NCBI GenBank assembly: GCA_017428485.1
Contig: JAFRQT010000018.1
Span: 1 to 54,284, forward strand
Reading direction: 5' to 3'
Length of the DNA: 54,284 nucleotides
Source of the DNA: Bacilli bacterium
GTDB taxonomy: Bacteria; Bacillota_I; Bacilli_A; RF39; UBA660
Part shown: positions 15,942-24,818 of the stretch, piece after piece
Position numbering within the stretch: the stretch's first letter is position 1
How the letters are laid out: the number at the start of each line of letters is the position of its first letter
Program-made: the position numbers and the translations under genes
Notes under the pieces: model-generated
The model's input: only the letters and a program-made list of their open reading frames with translations
What the model was told of the DNA's origin: nothing
The model's database searches: none

Positions 15942-15986
15942 ACGATTCCTCCATCTTTCTAGAAGTAAAACATTACTTCTAATAAT

Positions 15987-16015
15987 ATTTTAAGATTTTA
16001 TAAGTCCATTGTCAA
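15987..16015 (-). promoter_or_regulatory. Promoter of rny
   Basis: Minus strand: TTGACA (16015-16010), 17-nt spacer, TAAAAT (15992-15987). The leader contains the hairpin AGAAGTAA/TTACTTCT at 15980-15961, ahead of the ribosome binding site, which may affect mRNA stability. Confidence 0.75.
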
Positions 16016-16025
16016 TGTAAAAAAG

Positions 16026-16229
16026 TTATATAGATAAAAGTATTATTAGTAATACAGATACAACAAATCCACAAATCATTCCACTTCGCATTGAATCTGT
16101 TAAATATTTTTCATTATATTTAATAATTGGATATAAAAAGATTGGAGCTAATAAAAATCCAAAAAAATATCCAAGTGAAAAAAACACCCATAAAAGCAAA
16201 TAATTAACTTTATCTTCCCTTTTTTTCAT
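16026..16229 (-). CDS. Small membrane protein downstream of the putative lipase
   Basis: A 67-residue protein with two membrane segments (about 10-33 and 46-66) joined by a short loop with KYNEKYLTDSMRSG. No family is recognised. Start at 16229 is set by AGGGAAG; the longer in-frame start at 16280 has no site. It comes 62 nt after the lipase-like gene. A small membrane protein next to a possible toxin or effector could be an immunity or accessory protein, but nothing in the sequence proves this. Confidence 0.6.
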   Translation of the reverse strand: MKKREDKVNYLLLWVFFSLGYFFGFLLAPIFLYPIIKYNEKYLTDSMRSGMICGFVVSVLLIILLSI

Positions 16230-16291
16230 ATTCAACTTCCCTATAACAATTTTATCATAATTAAAAAAAGATTTAAACATTTATTTAAATC

Positions 16292-17368
16292 TCATTTTCT
16301 TAATGACGAAGCATCATTTGGTGTCATCTGTCTCCAAGTATTGCCATCATACACTTTATAATAATCAAGATTATCTAATTGACCTTCACCTCTAAAAAAA
16401 TCTAGACCACCATTTAAAATTAATTCTCTATTAATCTGTGGATGATTATTATGTCCCTGTACAGTACTAATAACATTTATATCTATACCTTCATCATTAG
16501 CATACCTATAAGAATAACCGCTCATAAATCTATCCCCATCCTGAGAAAAAACTGTAACTTTTGTCCCTGACTCTTTAAATACAGATATGACATCTTTATT
16601 TGTTTGCCAATCAAGTGAAGAACCAAAGTTTGCTGGATCTATTAATACTAAATTTTCAACATTAATGCCAGACTCTATGCAGCTTCTTGCAAATCTCTCA
16701 CCAAATTGTGCACCTCTACTAAATCCAAATACATTAATATTTCTATTTAAACCATATTCATTCATAAGTTGATTAAGACTATTTAACATTGGATCTCCAC
16801 TATCATTACCACTTGCAAAAGACATAAACACTATTTGATCGGGTTTACTATTAACGTAATCTAAAACAACTTTACTGTCATTTGGTCCTTCAATACCATC
16901 TGTACCTGGATAAAAAACTGTTATGTCCGTATCTTTATTAACAGATAGAGGAATATACACTTTATATAGTGGGCCCCATTGACCATTAATTGTTATAACA
17001 TCACCGGGTTTTGCATTAACCCCATCTATTAGTAATGAAGATATATCAATTTCTTCATTATCAATTAATGATCCTCCGAAATTCATTATGTTATTAAGAA
17101 AATCAGTATCTCCCATAAAATCGACGCCAATTTTAGCTAATGCAATTATTATTTTCTTTAATCTATCTCCCACATTATTTATTGCTTCTTTTGTGACAAG
17201 AGCATCTCTTGCACCATATAATTTATTATAATATTCATCTGTATTTAACTTAGAAGCAATATTTTGAGGAATATTAACTTCATTTATTTTTGGAAAATCT
17301 AAATCCATATTATTTAAATATTTATATGCAGAAACCAATTTATCAGGAGTAATATCTATCTCATTCAT
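16292..17368 (-). CDS. Alpha/beta-hydrolase (lipase-like) with helical N-terminal domain
   Basis: The 358-residue protein has a helical N-terminal region (about 1-110) and a C-terminal alpha/beta-hydrolase domain. The nucleophile elbow is GFSRGA (near residue 215), with LVLIDPAN giving a likely acid and VQGHNNHP a likely His. There is no classical signal peptide. Its gene overlaps by one base the gene of a small helical protein (TAATG). A helical leader domain plus a small helical partner resembles LXG-type proteins of type VII secretion, so it may be an exported lipase. No type VII apparatus genes are in this window. Confidence 0.65.
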   Translation of the reverse strand: MNEIDITPDKLVSAYKYLNNMDLDFPKINEVNIPQNIASKLNTDEYYNKLYGARDALVTKEAINNVGDRLKKIIIALAKIGVDFMGDTDFLNNIMNFGGSLIDNEEIDISSLLIDGVNAKPGDVITINGQWGPLYKVYIPLSVNKDTDITVFYPGTDGIEGPNDSKVVLDYVNSKPDQIVFMSFASGNDSGDPMLNSLNQLMNEYGLNRNINVFGFSRGAQFGERFARSCIESGINVENLVLIDPANFGSSLDWQTNKDVISVFKESGTKVTVFSQDGDRFMSGYSYRYANDEGIDINVISTVQGHNNHPQINRELILNGGLDFFRGEGQLDNLDYYKVYDGNTWRQMTPNDASSLRK

Positions 17369-17778
17369 TATAATTTCTCCTTAACTATATTAACTTTTCT
17401 ATATTCTCGATGATTTTTAATTTTATATTCACGAACCTTGCATTCATCAATGTATTTTTTAATTAATTCTTTTATTTGACCTATAATATTATTAATAGCC
17501 ACAATCAATTCATCTATAGATTTAGATGAATCTAATAATTTTTCAGTATCTGTTATTGGCAGAGAACCAATTGTACCAATTTCCAATGTTTTACTATAAG
17601 CTATTTTATAAATAGATGAAACATTAGAAATTGCTTGATTATAGTTATTAAATTGTGCTATTAAATCATTATATTCTGCTAATGTCTTTTCTTTTTCAAC
17701 TTCCAAATTATTCAATTCTCTTTTTATATACATTTTAGTAAGTTTTTCATCATACACTAATTGAAACCCAATAGTCAT
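17368..17778 (-). CDS. Small helical partner protein (WXG100/DUF5082-like pattern)
   Basis: A 136-residue, mostly alpha-helical protein: a charged helix near 10-55 (LNNLEVEKEKTLAEYNDLIAQF), a central loop (GTIGSLPITD), and a second long helix (about 80-115) ending in a basic tail. This helix-loop-helix plan resembles the small partner proteins encoded before LXG effectors, but sequence identity to any family is not certain. Start at 17778 follows TTGGAGG. Its stop overlaps the start of the lipase-like gene, so the two are translated together and probably act together. Confidence 0.6.
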   Translation of the reverse strand: MTIGFQLVYDEKLTKMYIKRELNNLEVEKEKTLAEYNDLIAQFNNYNQAISNVSSIYKIAYSKTLEIGTIGSLPITDTEKLLDSSKSIDELIVAINNIIGQIKELIKKYIDECKVREYKIKNHREYRKVNIVKEKL

Positions 17779-17821
17779 AACTACCTCCAACTTTATAATA
17801 TAATTTTACATTAATTGTCAA

Positions 17822-19771
17822 TTAATGTAAATCTTTCAGTTCAAATATTATATCTCTAAGTTCAGTCGCCCTTTCGAAATCAAGCCTTGAAGCAGCTTCT
17901 TTCATCTCTGTTTCTAATCTAATAATCATATTATTCAATTCTTTCTTAGAGTACTTTTGTTTTTCTATTTTCTCTTCTTCCACTTCATTTGTAATTGCAT
18001 CAGAAATGCTTTTAATAATTGTTTTAGGGACAATATTATGTTTTCTATTATATTCTTCCTGTATTTTTCTACGTCTTTCAGTCTCGTCTATTGCAATCTT
18101 CATTGCTTCACTTACATAATCTGCATACATAATTACTTTTCCATTAGCATTTCTTGCTGCTCTACCTATTGTTTGAATTAAACTTCTATCGCTTCTTAAG
18201 AATCCTTGCTTGTCCGCATCCATTATGCATATTAATGACACCTCAGGGATATCAAGACCTTCACGAAGTAAATTAATTCCCACAATTATATCTATTTTTC
18301 CAAGCCTTAAATTACGAATTATATTTAATCTTTCTAATGTTTTAATTTCATTATGTAAATATGTTACTTTGTATCCAAGTTCTTTTAAATAAGAAGTTAA
18401 CTCTTCGCTCATACGAATTGTTAAAGTTGTAATTAATACTCTTTCATTAGCTTCAATTCTTTTATTTATTTCTTCAATAATATTATCAATTTGATTTTTA
18501 GTACTTCTAACTTCAATAAGTGGATCTAAAAGCCCAGTTGGTCTAATTATTTGTTCAACAGGTTTATCTGTTAATGATAATTCATACTCTCCAGGTGTAG
18601 CTGAAACATAGATTGTTTGATTTAATTTACTTCTAAATTCATCAAACTTTAATGGCCTATTATCCATCGCAGAAGGAAGACGAAAACCATAATCAACAAG
18701 AGTTTGTTTTCTCATATGGTCTCCATTATACATTCCCCTAACCTGTGGAAGAGTAACATGACTTTCATCAATTATCAATAAGAAATCTTTTGGAAAGAAG
18801 TCTATTAATGTTGTTGGGGTTTGTCCCTTGTCTCTTAATGATAAATGTCTGCTATAGTTTTCTATTCCATGACAAAATCCAGTTTCCTTTATCATTTCTA
18901 AATCATACATTGTTCTTTCTTTTAGTCTTTGCTCTTCTAAAAGTTTTCCTTCATTATGAAGTTCAATTAATCTATCTTTTAATTCATTTTCTATTCTTTT
19001 GGTTGCTTCTAATAATTTTTCATCACTAGTTACAAATAAACTTGCCGGAAATATACTAATAGTCCTAACACTAGAATTAATTTTACCTGTTAGTGGATCA
19101 AATAAACTTATTTTATCAATTTCGTCCCCAAACATTTCAACTCTAATACCTTGTTTCTTTTCGCCGATTGGAATTAATTCTATAGTATCTCCTTTTACTC
19201 TAAAAGTACCACGCTTGAAATCCAAATCATTTCTTTCATATTGCATTCCGACTAATTTCTCTAAAATTACATCTCTATCAATATTATCCCCAACGCTTAA
19301 ATTAAGCATCTTATTTATATATTCATCTTTTTCACCAATATTATATATACAAGATACACTAGACACTATTATTGTGTCTTCTCTATTTATTATTGCAGAG
19401 CAAGCAGCGTGTCTAAGTTCATCTATTTCATCATTGATAGAAGAATCTTTTTCTATGTATAAATCTTTTGATGGAACATATGCTTCTGGTTGATAATAGT
19501 CATAATAACTAACAAAATATTCAACTTTATTTTCGGGAAACAATTCTTTAAATTCAGCATACAATTGTCCTGCCAAAGTTTTATTATGTGCTAAAACCAA
19601 GGTTGGCTTATTCACTCTTGCTATAACATTAGCCATAGTGAAAGTTTTGCCTGTTCCAGTAGCGCCTAGTAATACTTGATCTTTCTTTCCTTCATTTATA
19701 CCTCTAACAAGTTCATCTATTGCTTTGGGCTGATCACCTGAAGGTGTATAATTACTTACTAACTTAAACAT
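17822..19771 (-). CDS. uvrB: Excinuclease ABC subunit UvrB
   Basis: UvrB verifies DNA lesions in nucleotide excision repair, working with UvrA and UvrC. The 649-residue protein has Walker A GATGTGKT (36-43), the beta-hairpin [12 protein letters not shown], Walker B with DESH, helicase motifs ([27 protein letters not shown]) and a C-terminal UVR motif (about 610-645) that binds UvrC. Start follows AAAGGAG. Typical length. uvrA, often directly downstream, is absent here. No clear LexA box is seen upstream. Confidence 0.97.
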   Translation of the reverse strand: MFKLVSNYTPSGDQPKAIDELVRGINEGKKDQVLLGATGTGKTFTMANVIARVNKPTLVLAHNKTLAGQLYAEFKELFPENKVEYFVSYYDYYQPEAYVPSKDLYIEKDSSINDEIDELRHAACSAIINREDTIIVSSVSCIYNIGEKDEYINKMLNLSVGDNIDRDVILEKLVGMQYERNDLDFKRGTFRVKGDTIELIPIGEKKQGIRVEMFGDEIDKISLFDPLTGKINSSVRTISIFPASLFVTSDEKLLEATKRIENELKDRLIELHNEGKLLEEQRLKERTMYDLEMIKETGFCHGIENYSRHLSLRDKGQTPTTLIDFFPKDFLLIIDESHVTLPQVRGMYNGDHMRKQTLVDYGFRLPSAMDNRPLKFDEFRSKLNQTIYVSATPGEYELSLTDKPVEQIIRPTGLLDPLIEVRSTKNQIDNIIEEINKRIEANERVLITTLTIRMSEELTSYLKELGYKVTYLHNEIKTLERLNIIRNLRLGKIDIIVGINLLREGLDIPEVSLICIMDADKQGFLRSDRSLIQTIGRAARNANGKVIMYADYVSEAMKIAIDETERRRKIQEEYNRKHNIVPKTIIKSISDAITNEVEEEKIEKQKYSKKELNNMIIRLETEMKEAASRLDFERATELRDIIFELKDLH

Positions 19772-19801
19772 ACGTGCTCCTTTCTATAATGCTCTATTCT
19801 A

Positions 19802-19831
19802 ATGATATTTTATCATTTTATATAAGTTCAA
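19802..19831 (-). promoter_or_regulatory. Probable promoter of uvrB
   Basis: Minus strand: TTGAAC (19831-19826), 18-nt spacer, TATCAT (19807-19802). The -10 is imperfect, so this is tentative. Confidence 0.4.
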
Positions 19832-19838
19832 ACAATAT

Positions 19839-20234
19839 TTACTTAATTTCACTAAAAAACATATTAATTGTTGCAGATGTAACTAAAGAATTATTTTCAT
19901 CAAATAAATCGACACTATAATATCCTATTGTTTTACCTTCTTTTAATTTTTTTGCAATCGCGAATATTTTTTTTCCTCTAGCGGGTTTTAAATAATTTAT
20001 ATTGGAACTAATTGTTAATGGAAACTTACCGCTCATACTTGCAAGTACTCCAGCTGCAGTATCACATAATCCAAATAGTAATCCCCCATGAACCATTCCA
20101 ACGGGATTTAATCCATCTCTTTTAATCCTATATTCTAGTTTTGAATGTTCACTATCTAATTCAATTATCTTAAAATTATTGTGCCTTATAAATCCTTTAT
20201 CCTTATTATATTCTTCGATAACTATATCCTTCAT
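19839..20234 (-). CDS. PaaI-like hotdog-fold thioesterase
   Basis: This 131-residue protein matches the PaaI/YdiI-like hotdog family, which hydrolyses acyl-CoA or related thioesters. The signature NPVGMVHGGLLFGLCDTAAG contains the conserved HGG and acidic residue, and the later strand LTISSNINYLKPARG fits the fold. Start at 20234 is preferred (AAGGAA 7 nt upstream); an ATG two codons earlier forms an ATGA overlap with the preceding gene's stop. It is translationally coupled to the transglutaminase-like gene, though no shared pathway is evident. Confidence 0.82.
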   Translation of the reverse strand: MKDIVIEEYNKDKGFIRHNNFKIIELDSEHSKLEYRIKRDGLNPVGMVHGGLLFGLCDTAAGVLASMSGKFPLTISSNINYLKPARGKKIFAIAKKLKEGKTIGYYSVDLFDENNSLVTSATINMFFSEIK

Positions 20235-20236
20235 TT

Positions 20237-21124
20237 TCATTTCCTTCCAAGAGCAAGTTTTATTTCTTTTTGCTCATAATCTATTTCTTCCATAAATCCA
20301 TCTAATAATTCTTTATTATTTATATAAAATGTATAAAGATTAAATAATTCATCATATAATTTTGAATATTTTTCAAAAGACATATGTGAATTATTATATA
20401 GATTTCTAAAATATTCATAATACTCATCTATTTTTTTAAAATTTTCATTCATAATATATTCTGGAACAGATTTAATATAATGAACACCCCTACTATCCAA
20501 TATTTGTAAATCATCAACTGGAATGTATATATGGGGAATTGTTGAATCCAAAAATAATATTTTTCCATCACGATTTACAGAAACAATTTCATGATTAGAA
20601 CTTTCGTTTTCATCATCACCAACGGATACCGTTAATGCATCATCAAAATCATCTAATATACTTTTCAGCATGCCAGTTTTATGTCTACAGCAACTATGTC
20701 CAAGAACAACATCAATACCCGGCGCAGCTATTAAATTGTCCCTATAATTATCTTCATTTTTTTCTCCGCCACTAAACCCATTTATAGCATATAAACTTTG
20801 TATAAATGCATATCTATGTAATGCATCATTTTCAATATTTCTTCTTATAAAAGCAATGGCTTTTTTTATTAATGAAAAATAGCATATCATATGACTATAA
20901 TGTATAAAATCATAACTATATTCTTCTATTTTTTCTTTTCTCTTATTTTCAACCATGTACTTTAAAGTATCAACTATCCAATCAAAACTTTTAACTCTTC
21001 GGCCATATAAAAAATCATTATTATTCCACAACACTTTTATTGCCTCATCAAATCTGCTCAAGTCATGATTTTGGTGTACTTTATTAAACATTTTTTCTTC
21101 TTCTCTTCTTCTTTTTCTGTCCAT
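20237..21124 (-). CDS. Putative transglutaminase-like cysteine protein
   Basis: The 295-residue protein has no assigned family that I can name, but its middle shows the order expected of a transglutaminase-like fold: a Cys in VLGHSCCRHKTGML (about 150-163), a His in NHEIVSVN, and an Asp in ILFLDSTI. The surrounding regions are helical and charged, with a basic N-terminus (RKRRREEE) and no signal peptide. It may be a cytosolic peptidase or amidase-like enzyme, or an inactive relative. Start at 21124 has only a weak site (GAGTGAT). It is coupled to the thioesterase gene. Confidence 0.55.
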   Translation of the reverse strand: MDRKRRREEEKMFNKVHQNHDLSRFDEAIKVLWNNNDFLYGRRVKSFDWIVDTLKYMVENKRKEKIEEYSYDFIHYSHMICYFSLIKKAIAFIRRNIENDALHRYAFIQSLYAINGFSGGEKNEDNYRDNLIAAPGIDVVLGHSCCRHKTGMLKSILDDFDDALTVSVGDDENESSNHEIVSVNRDGKILFLDSTIPHIYIPVDDLQILDSRGVHYIKSVPEYIMNENFKKIDEYYEYFRNLYNNSHMSFEKYSKLYDELFNLYTFYINNKELLDGFMEEIDYEQKEIKLALGRK

Positions 21125-21151
21125 AATAATCACTCGGAATTTATTATAAAT

Positions 21152-21178
21152 AAAAAACAACTTTATGTAAAGTTGTTT
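21152..21178 (-). terminator. Terminator after bofA
   Basis: Stem AAACAACTTTA (21155-21165) and TAAAGTTGTTT (21168-21178). On the minus strand the T-rich tail TTTTTTATTT follows. It closes the cotE-bofA unit. Confidence 0.8.
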
Positions 21179-21185
21179 CCTTCTT

Positions 21186-21449
21186 TTAAACAATGTTGAA
21201 ATAGAATAATAATATTAATACTATTACACCTGGCAAACCAAATACCCCCACTACTAATGCAGTAATAATATTAATTGGAATATTAGGAATTCCTAAAGCG
21301 CCACCAAATTTATTTACTAGCCATAAAACTATAATACCAATTACGATATTTAATATTAATTCTCCAATAGTTTTTAATGAAACATTAAACACAAATTTTA
21401 AAACTAATAGAAGTATGGCTGCAAATAAAACAATATATAAATACTTCAT
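21186..21449 (-). CDS. bofA: BofA-like sigma-K processing regulator
   Basis: BofA inhibits SpoIVFB, the membrane protease that activates sigma-K in the mother cell during sporulation. This 87-residue protein has hydrophobic segments at about 3-20, 30-48 and 58-85. The C-terminal pattern VNKFGGALGIPNIPINIITALVVG (split here: conserved N-x-x-TALVVG), then VFGLPGVIVLILL, is characteristic of the family. Start follows AGGAGG. It lies 31 nt after a cotE-like gene and ends at a strong terminator, so the two sporulation genes form one unit. Confidence 0.82.
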   Translation of the reverse strand: MKYLYIVLFAAILLLVLKFVFNVSLKTIGELILNIVIGIIVLWLVNKFGGALGIPNIPINIITALVVGVFGLPGVIVLILLFYFNIV

Positions 21450-21480
21450 AAGGTTTCCTCCTAATTACATTTTACAATTT

Positions 21481-22041
21481 TTATGCGTTGTTTACAATAT
21501 TTTTTTCTTTATCTTCCAAATAATTAGGGTTAATTGATTTATCAATTTCTTCACTCACTTCGTCTTCATCTATAATTAAATCATATGCATCTTCATTATT
21601 TGAAATTGGTATTCTAATTTTAGTATCTCCAACAATTTCAATTCCAAGTTCTTTGGAAATAATATATTTTATTGTATTACCCTCACTTGATACATCTATG
21701 CAGGTGGGATTTTTAAGACTTCTTATTATTACTTGATCATTATCATTATCATTATTTTCATCTTTAACTTTTACTCTTACTTTTTCTTCATAATTAATAT
21801 TGTTTGATGCCACATTTGTTTTAGTATTATTATCATAACTATACCAAATATTAACATCATAACTGCCATTAATTTTAATATATTCCCCTTCTTTTATTCC
21901 TTTTATTTTATGATTGATAACCCAGCATCCTAAAACAGTATCAACTTTATTATCTGTTATTAATTCATATTCATCTTTAAATATTTTTTTACCTTTTCCT
22001 ATAATTGTTTTAGTAACAATCTCTTTATAATTATTAAACAT
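21481..22041 (-). CDS. cotE: Outer spore coat morphogenetic protein CotE
   Basis: CotE directs assembly of the outer spore coat in Bacillus. The 186-residue protein matches the family closely: YKEIVTKTIIGKGKK at the N-terminus, TVLGCWVINHKIKG, SYDVNIWYSYDNNTKTNV, NPTCIDV and KELGIEIVGDTKI, ending in an acidic tail (about 155-186). The start is taken as ATG at 22041, 10 nt after AGGAGG; an in-frame TTG two codons upstream is possible. It precedes bofA. CotE is mainly known from Bacillales, so its presence is a useful marker of Bacilli-type sporulation in this organism. Confidence 0.9.
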   Translation of the reverse strand: MFNNYKEIVTKTIIGKGKKIFKDEYELITDNKVDTVLGCWVINHKIKGIKEGEYIKINGSYDVNIWYSYDNNTKTNVASNNINYEEKVRVKVKDENNDNDNDQVIIRSLKNPTCIDVSSEGNTIKYIISKELGIEIVGDTKIRIPISNNEDAYDLIIDEDEVSEEIDKSINPNYLEDKEKNIVNNA

Positions 22042-22090
22042 AGGCAAATATCCTCCTAATAATAAAATATGCTTAATAATTAATAATGTA

Positions 22091-23227
22091 CTAATTTTTA
22101 CTTTTTATATTAATAACTACATATTCACTTCTGGATTCAGTTCTAATAGGTATAGCCCACCCAGCCATTCCAGAACTTACTATAGCAGTAAAGTCATCTT
22201 TTTGATAAATTCCATATACCAAATCAGATAAATTGTGTATGTTGTTTATTTCACTATCCGTTTTATCATCACTTGCTATGAAATTATATGCTTTTTGCAT
22301 TAATCCAAGAGGAAATATTTGCCCATTGTGTGTATGACCAGATAGTTCCAAGTTAATTCCTTTTTCTCTATTTGATTTGTATTCTAAAGGCACATGATCA
22401 ATTAATATTGAATAAAAGCTACTGTCCTCATCACTAATTATTTCATCAAGATTTTTTCTAACATCATAACCTCTTCCAATTAATATAACATCATCATTTA
22501 TATACTTTTTATCTTCTTCTAATATTATTATATTGTTATCCCTAATTGTTCTTTCTAATTCTTCAAGAGTAAATGTTTTATTATTAGAATACATGTTTTT
22601 ATCATGGTTACCATAAATATAATAAATACCATATTTACTATTAATAGAACTCAATATATTAAAGGCACTTTTCATTTCTTCCTCGCTAGTTCTTTCATCT
22701 ACAATGTCTCCACCAAGAAAAACAAAATCAGGATTCAATTCGCTTATTTCATCACAATATTTTTTTAATTCATTATCATTTAAACTTACCCCATAATGTA
22801 AATCTGACAATAAAATAGCTTTATAGTCATTATTTAGTTTATCACTATAAATAGTATATTCTGTTTTAACTATATTTTTCATATTATAAAGTCCGTAAGA
22901 AGTAAATAACAAACTAAATAATACTGGTATGAATAAATATATTTTTCTCCATTTTTTATTCTTTTTCAAAAAAATATTAATTATTGAAATAAAGAAATAC
23001 ATCATTATTATGTATATTAAAAATATTGATAGTACTCCCCCAACTTTATTTCTAAATATTAATAATATAGAGCCTATAAAAAGAATAATCGAAATGAAAA
23101 ATAAAATCACTTTAATACTTTTCTTTTTTATTGGCTTAAAAGATCCATATACATCTAAAATATATTTGTATAATAGACAAATCATTATCGCAAAAATCAA
23201 AAAAATCACAATTACAAAGAATGTCAT
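22091..23227 (-). CDS. Membrane-anchored metallophosphoesterase (YkuE/YaeI-like)
   Basis: The 378-residue protein has four membrane segments in the first 125 residues, followed by an external calcineurin-type phosphoesterase domain. The metal-binding motifs are all there: SDLHYG, GGDIVDE, YGNHDK, DHVPLE and GHTHNGQ. Relatives act on lipid or wall-linked phosphates, but the substrate here is unknown. Start follows TTGGAGTGG. It is divergent from the gerA operon and located just before cotE on the same strand, 50 nt away, without an obvious terminator between them. Confidence 0.85.
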   Translation of the reverse strand: MTFFVIVIFLIFAIMICLLYKYILDVYGSFKPIKKKSIKVILFFISIILFIGSILLIFRNKVGGVLSIFLIYIIMMYFFISIINIFLKKNKKWRKIYLFIPVLFSLLFTSYGLYNMKNIVKTEYTIYSDKLNNDYKAILLSDLHYGVSLNDNELKKYCDEISELNPDFVFLGGDIVDERTSEEEMKSAFNILSSINSKYGIYYIYGNHDKNMYSNNKTFTLEELERTIRDNNIIILEEDKKYINDDVILIGRGYDVRKNLDEIISDEDSSFYSILIDHVPLEYKSNREKGINLELSGHTHNGQIFPLGLMQKAYNFIASDDKTDSEINNIHNLSDLVYGIYQKDDFTAIVSSGMAGWAIPIRTESRSEYVVINIKSKN

Positions 23228-23300
23228 ACAACCACTCCAATTATAATAATGATTATACTATCTAAAGAATATTTATTCAAGAAAAGACAATAATAAAAAT

Positions 23301-24692
23301 ATGAATATAATTAATATATTAAATGAAAGAAAACGATATATGCCAGATCTTCAATTAAAGGAGATTTCTTTTGGTTTAAATAAATTATATATTATAAATA
23401 TTCAAACCATTTCTGATTCAAGTCAGTCAAATAAATATATTTTGGATTACTTATCAAAAAGAAGTTTGCTAAAAAATACAGTTATCTCATCATTAAAAAA
23501 AGATATTATTAATTATATACCATCTATTAGTTTTATAGAAATTAATGAATCTCAAGTATATGAATATTTATTTAATGGTTTTACCATTCTAATATATAAA
23601 GATGAAACAATAGCTATAGAAACAAGAGCACAATTAGATAGAGCAATTAGTGAACCCACTAGTGAGCCTACTATTAAAGGGCCAAAAGATTCTTTTAATG
23701 AAAATTACAATATGAATATTGGGCTTATTAGAAGAAGAATTAAATCAAAAGATTTATATATTAATGAATTAACTATTGGAGATAAAACCAAAACAAAGAT
23801 TGGAATAATTTATTTAAATGATATAGTTGATAAAGATTTATTAAATGATGTAATCAATAAAATTAAAAATATTAAAACTGATAAAATATTAGATACATAC
23901 TATATAAAAGAATTAATAAGGCAAGAAAACAAAACCATTCTTCCAACAATTAAATCAACTGAAAAGCCGGACAATGCCGCAAAAAATTTAACGGAAGGAA
24001 AAATATGCATTATATCTGAAAACTCTAGTAATGTTTTGATTATACCTACTTTTTTTATAGATTATTTTTATAATAATGAAGATAATTATCAAAAAAAATT
24101 CTATGTATATTTTGTAAAAACAATAAGAATATTAGCTTTACTTATAACAATATTTGCTCCTGCAATTTATTTGTCACTAATTACATATGATCAACAAATG
24201 TTACCAACAGATTTACTAATTAATTTTTCACTTCAACGTTCAAGTGTACCATTTCCTGCCTTAATCGAGACACTTTTACTTATGATAACATTTGAATTAT
24301 TATATGAAGCAGATTCACTTACTCCTACTACAAGAGGAACATCGCTTTCAATACTTGGCGCTTTAGTACTTGGTGATGCAGCCGTAGCGGCAGGAATAGT
24401 TTCTCCAATTATGGTTATAGTCATCGCTATTACTTCAATAACTTCAATATTCTTTTCATATCAAGATTTCCAATCTTCAATTAGACTTTATAGATATATA
24501 GTGATGATATTATCTTGCTTCTTTGGACTTATAGGAATAGTATTTGGATTTTTATTTATTTTAACTAAATTATGTAGTATTAAAACATTTAACAGGCCAT
24601 ATTTTATTTCTTTTGATACATATAAATCTAAATCACTTCTTATTAAACATGGTCTATTAAAACAAAATACTGACAAAAACTTGTCTATTTAA
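23301..24692 (+). CDS. gerAA: GerA-type germinant receptor subunit A
   Basis: The A subunit of a germinant receptor sits in the spore inner membrane and helps sense nutrients. The 463-residue protein has a soluble N-terminal domain (about 1-265), including the hallmark GPKDSFNENYNMNIGLIRRR near residue 130, and a C-terminal membrane domain (about 270-435) with FPALIETLLLMITFELLYEA and AGIVSPIMVIVIAITSI. No good Shine-Dalgarno site precedes the ATG, so expression may be low or coupled differently. It is first of three genes, in the order A-C-B. Confidence 0.9.
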   Translation: MNIINILNERKRYMPDLQLKEISFGLNKLYIINIQTISDSSQSNKYILDYLSKRSLLKNTVISSLKKDIINYIPSISFIEINESQVYEYLFNGFTILIYKDETIAIETRAQLDRAISEPTSEPTIKGPKDSFNENYNMNIGLIRRRIKSKDLYINELTIGDKTKTKIGIIYLNDIVDKDLLNDVINKIKNIKTDKILDTYYIKELIRQENKTILPTIKSTEKPDNAAKNLTEGKICIISENSSNVLIIPTFFIDYFYNNEDNYQKKFYVYFVKTIRILALLITIFAPAIYLSLITYDQQMLPTDLLINFSLQRSSVPFPALIETLLLMITFELLYEADSLTPTTRGTSLSILGALVLGDAAVAAGIVSPIMVIVIAITSITSIFFSYQDFQSSIRLYRYIVMILSCFFGLIGIVFGFLFILTKLCSIKTFNRPYFISFDTYKSKSLLIKHGLLKQNTDKNLSI

Positions 24693-24818
24693 TATCTTTG
24701 TATAAGAAAAAAATACATTTATTTCGACCACTAATAATAAATTTGATGTTATTGTTATTAATATCTTTTTTTTGTGATAATATTTCTTAATTTTGTTAAT
24801 GATAATATTAGGTGACAT

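Noticed and set aside
18999..19493. 164-codon plus-strand open frame antisense to uvrB
   Set aside because: It overlaps conserved UvrB domains and has the Ser/Ile-rich make-up typical of antisense frames in AT-rich genes.
19772..19838. LexA (SOS) box upstream of uvrB
   Set aside because: No CGAAC-N4-GTTCG-like palindrome could be found; only a single GAAC half-site is present.
22063..22089. A sigma-K-like promoter (AC, 16 nt, CATATTTTA on the minus strand) upstream of cotE
   Set aside because: The expected transcription start would fall inside the cotE ribosome binding site, leaving almost no leader. In such AT-rich DNA the match is likely by chance.
23262..23295. A sigma-G-like element upstream of gerAA
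   Set aside because: The -10-like part would lie only a few bases before the gene start, and the match to consensus is loose.
24693..24818. Possible tiny gene in the gap between gerAA and gerAC
   Set aside because: Only very short frames (about 14 codons) without ribosome binding sites are present.
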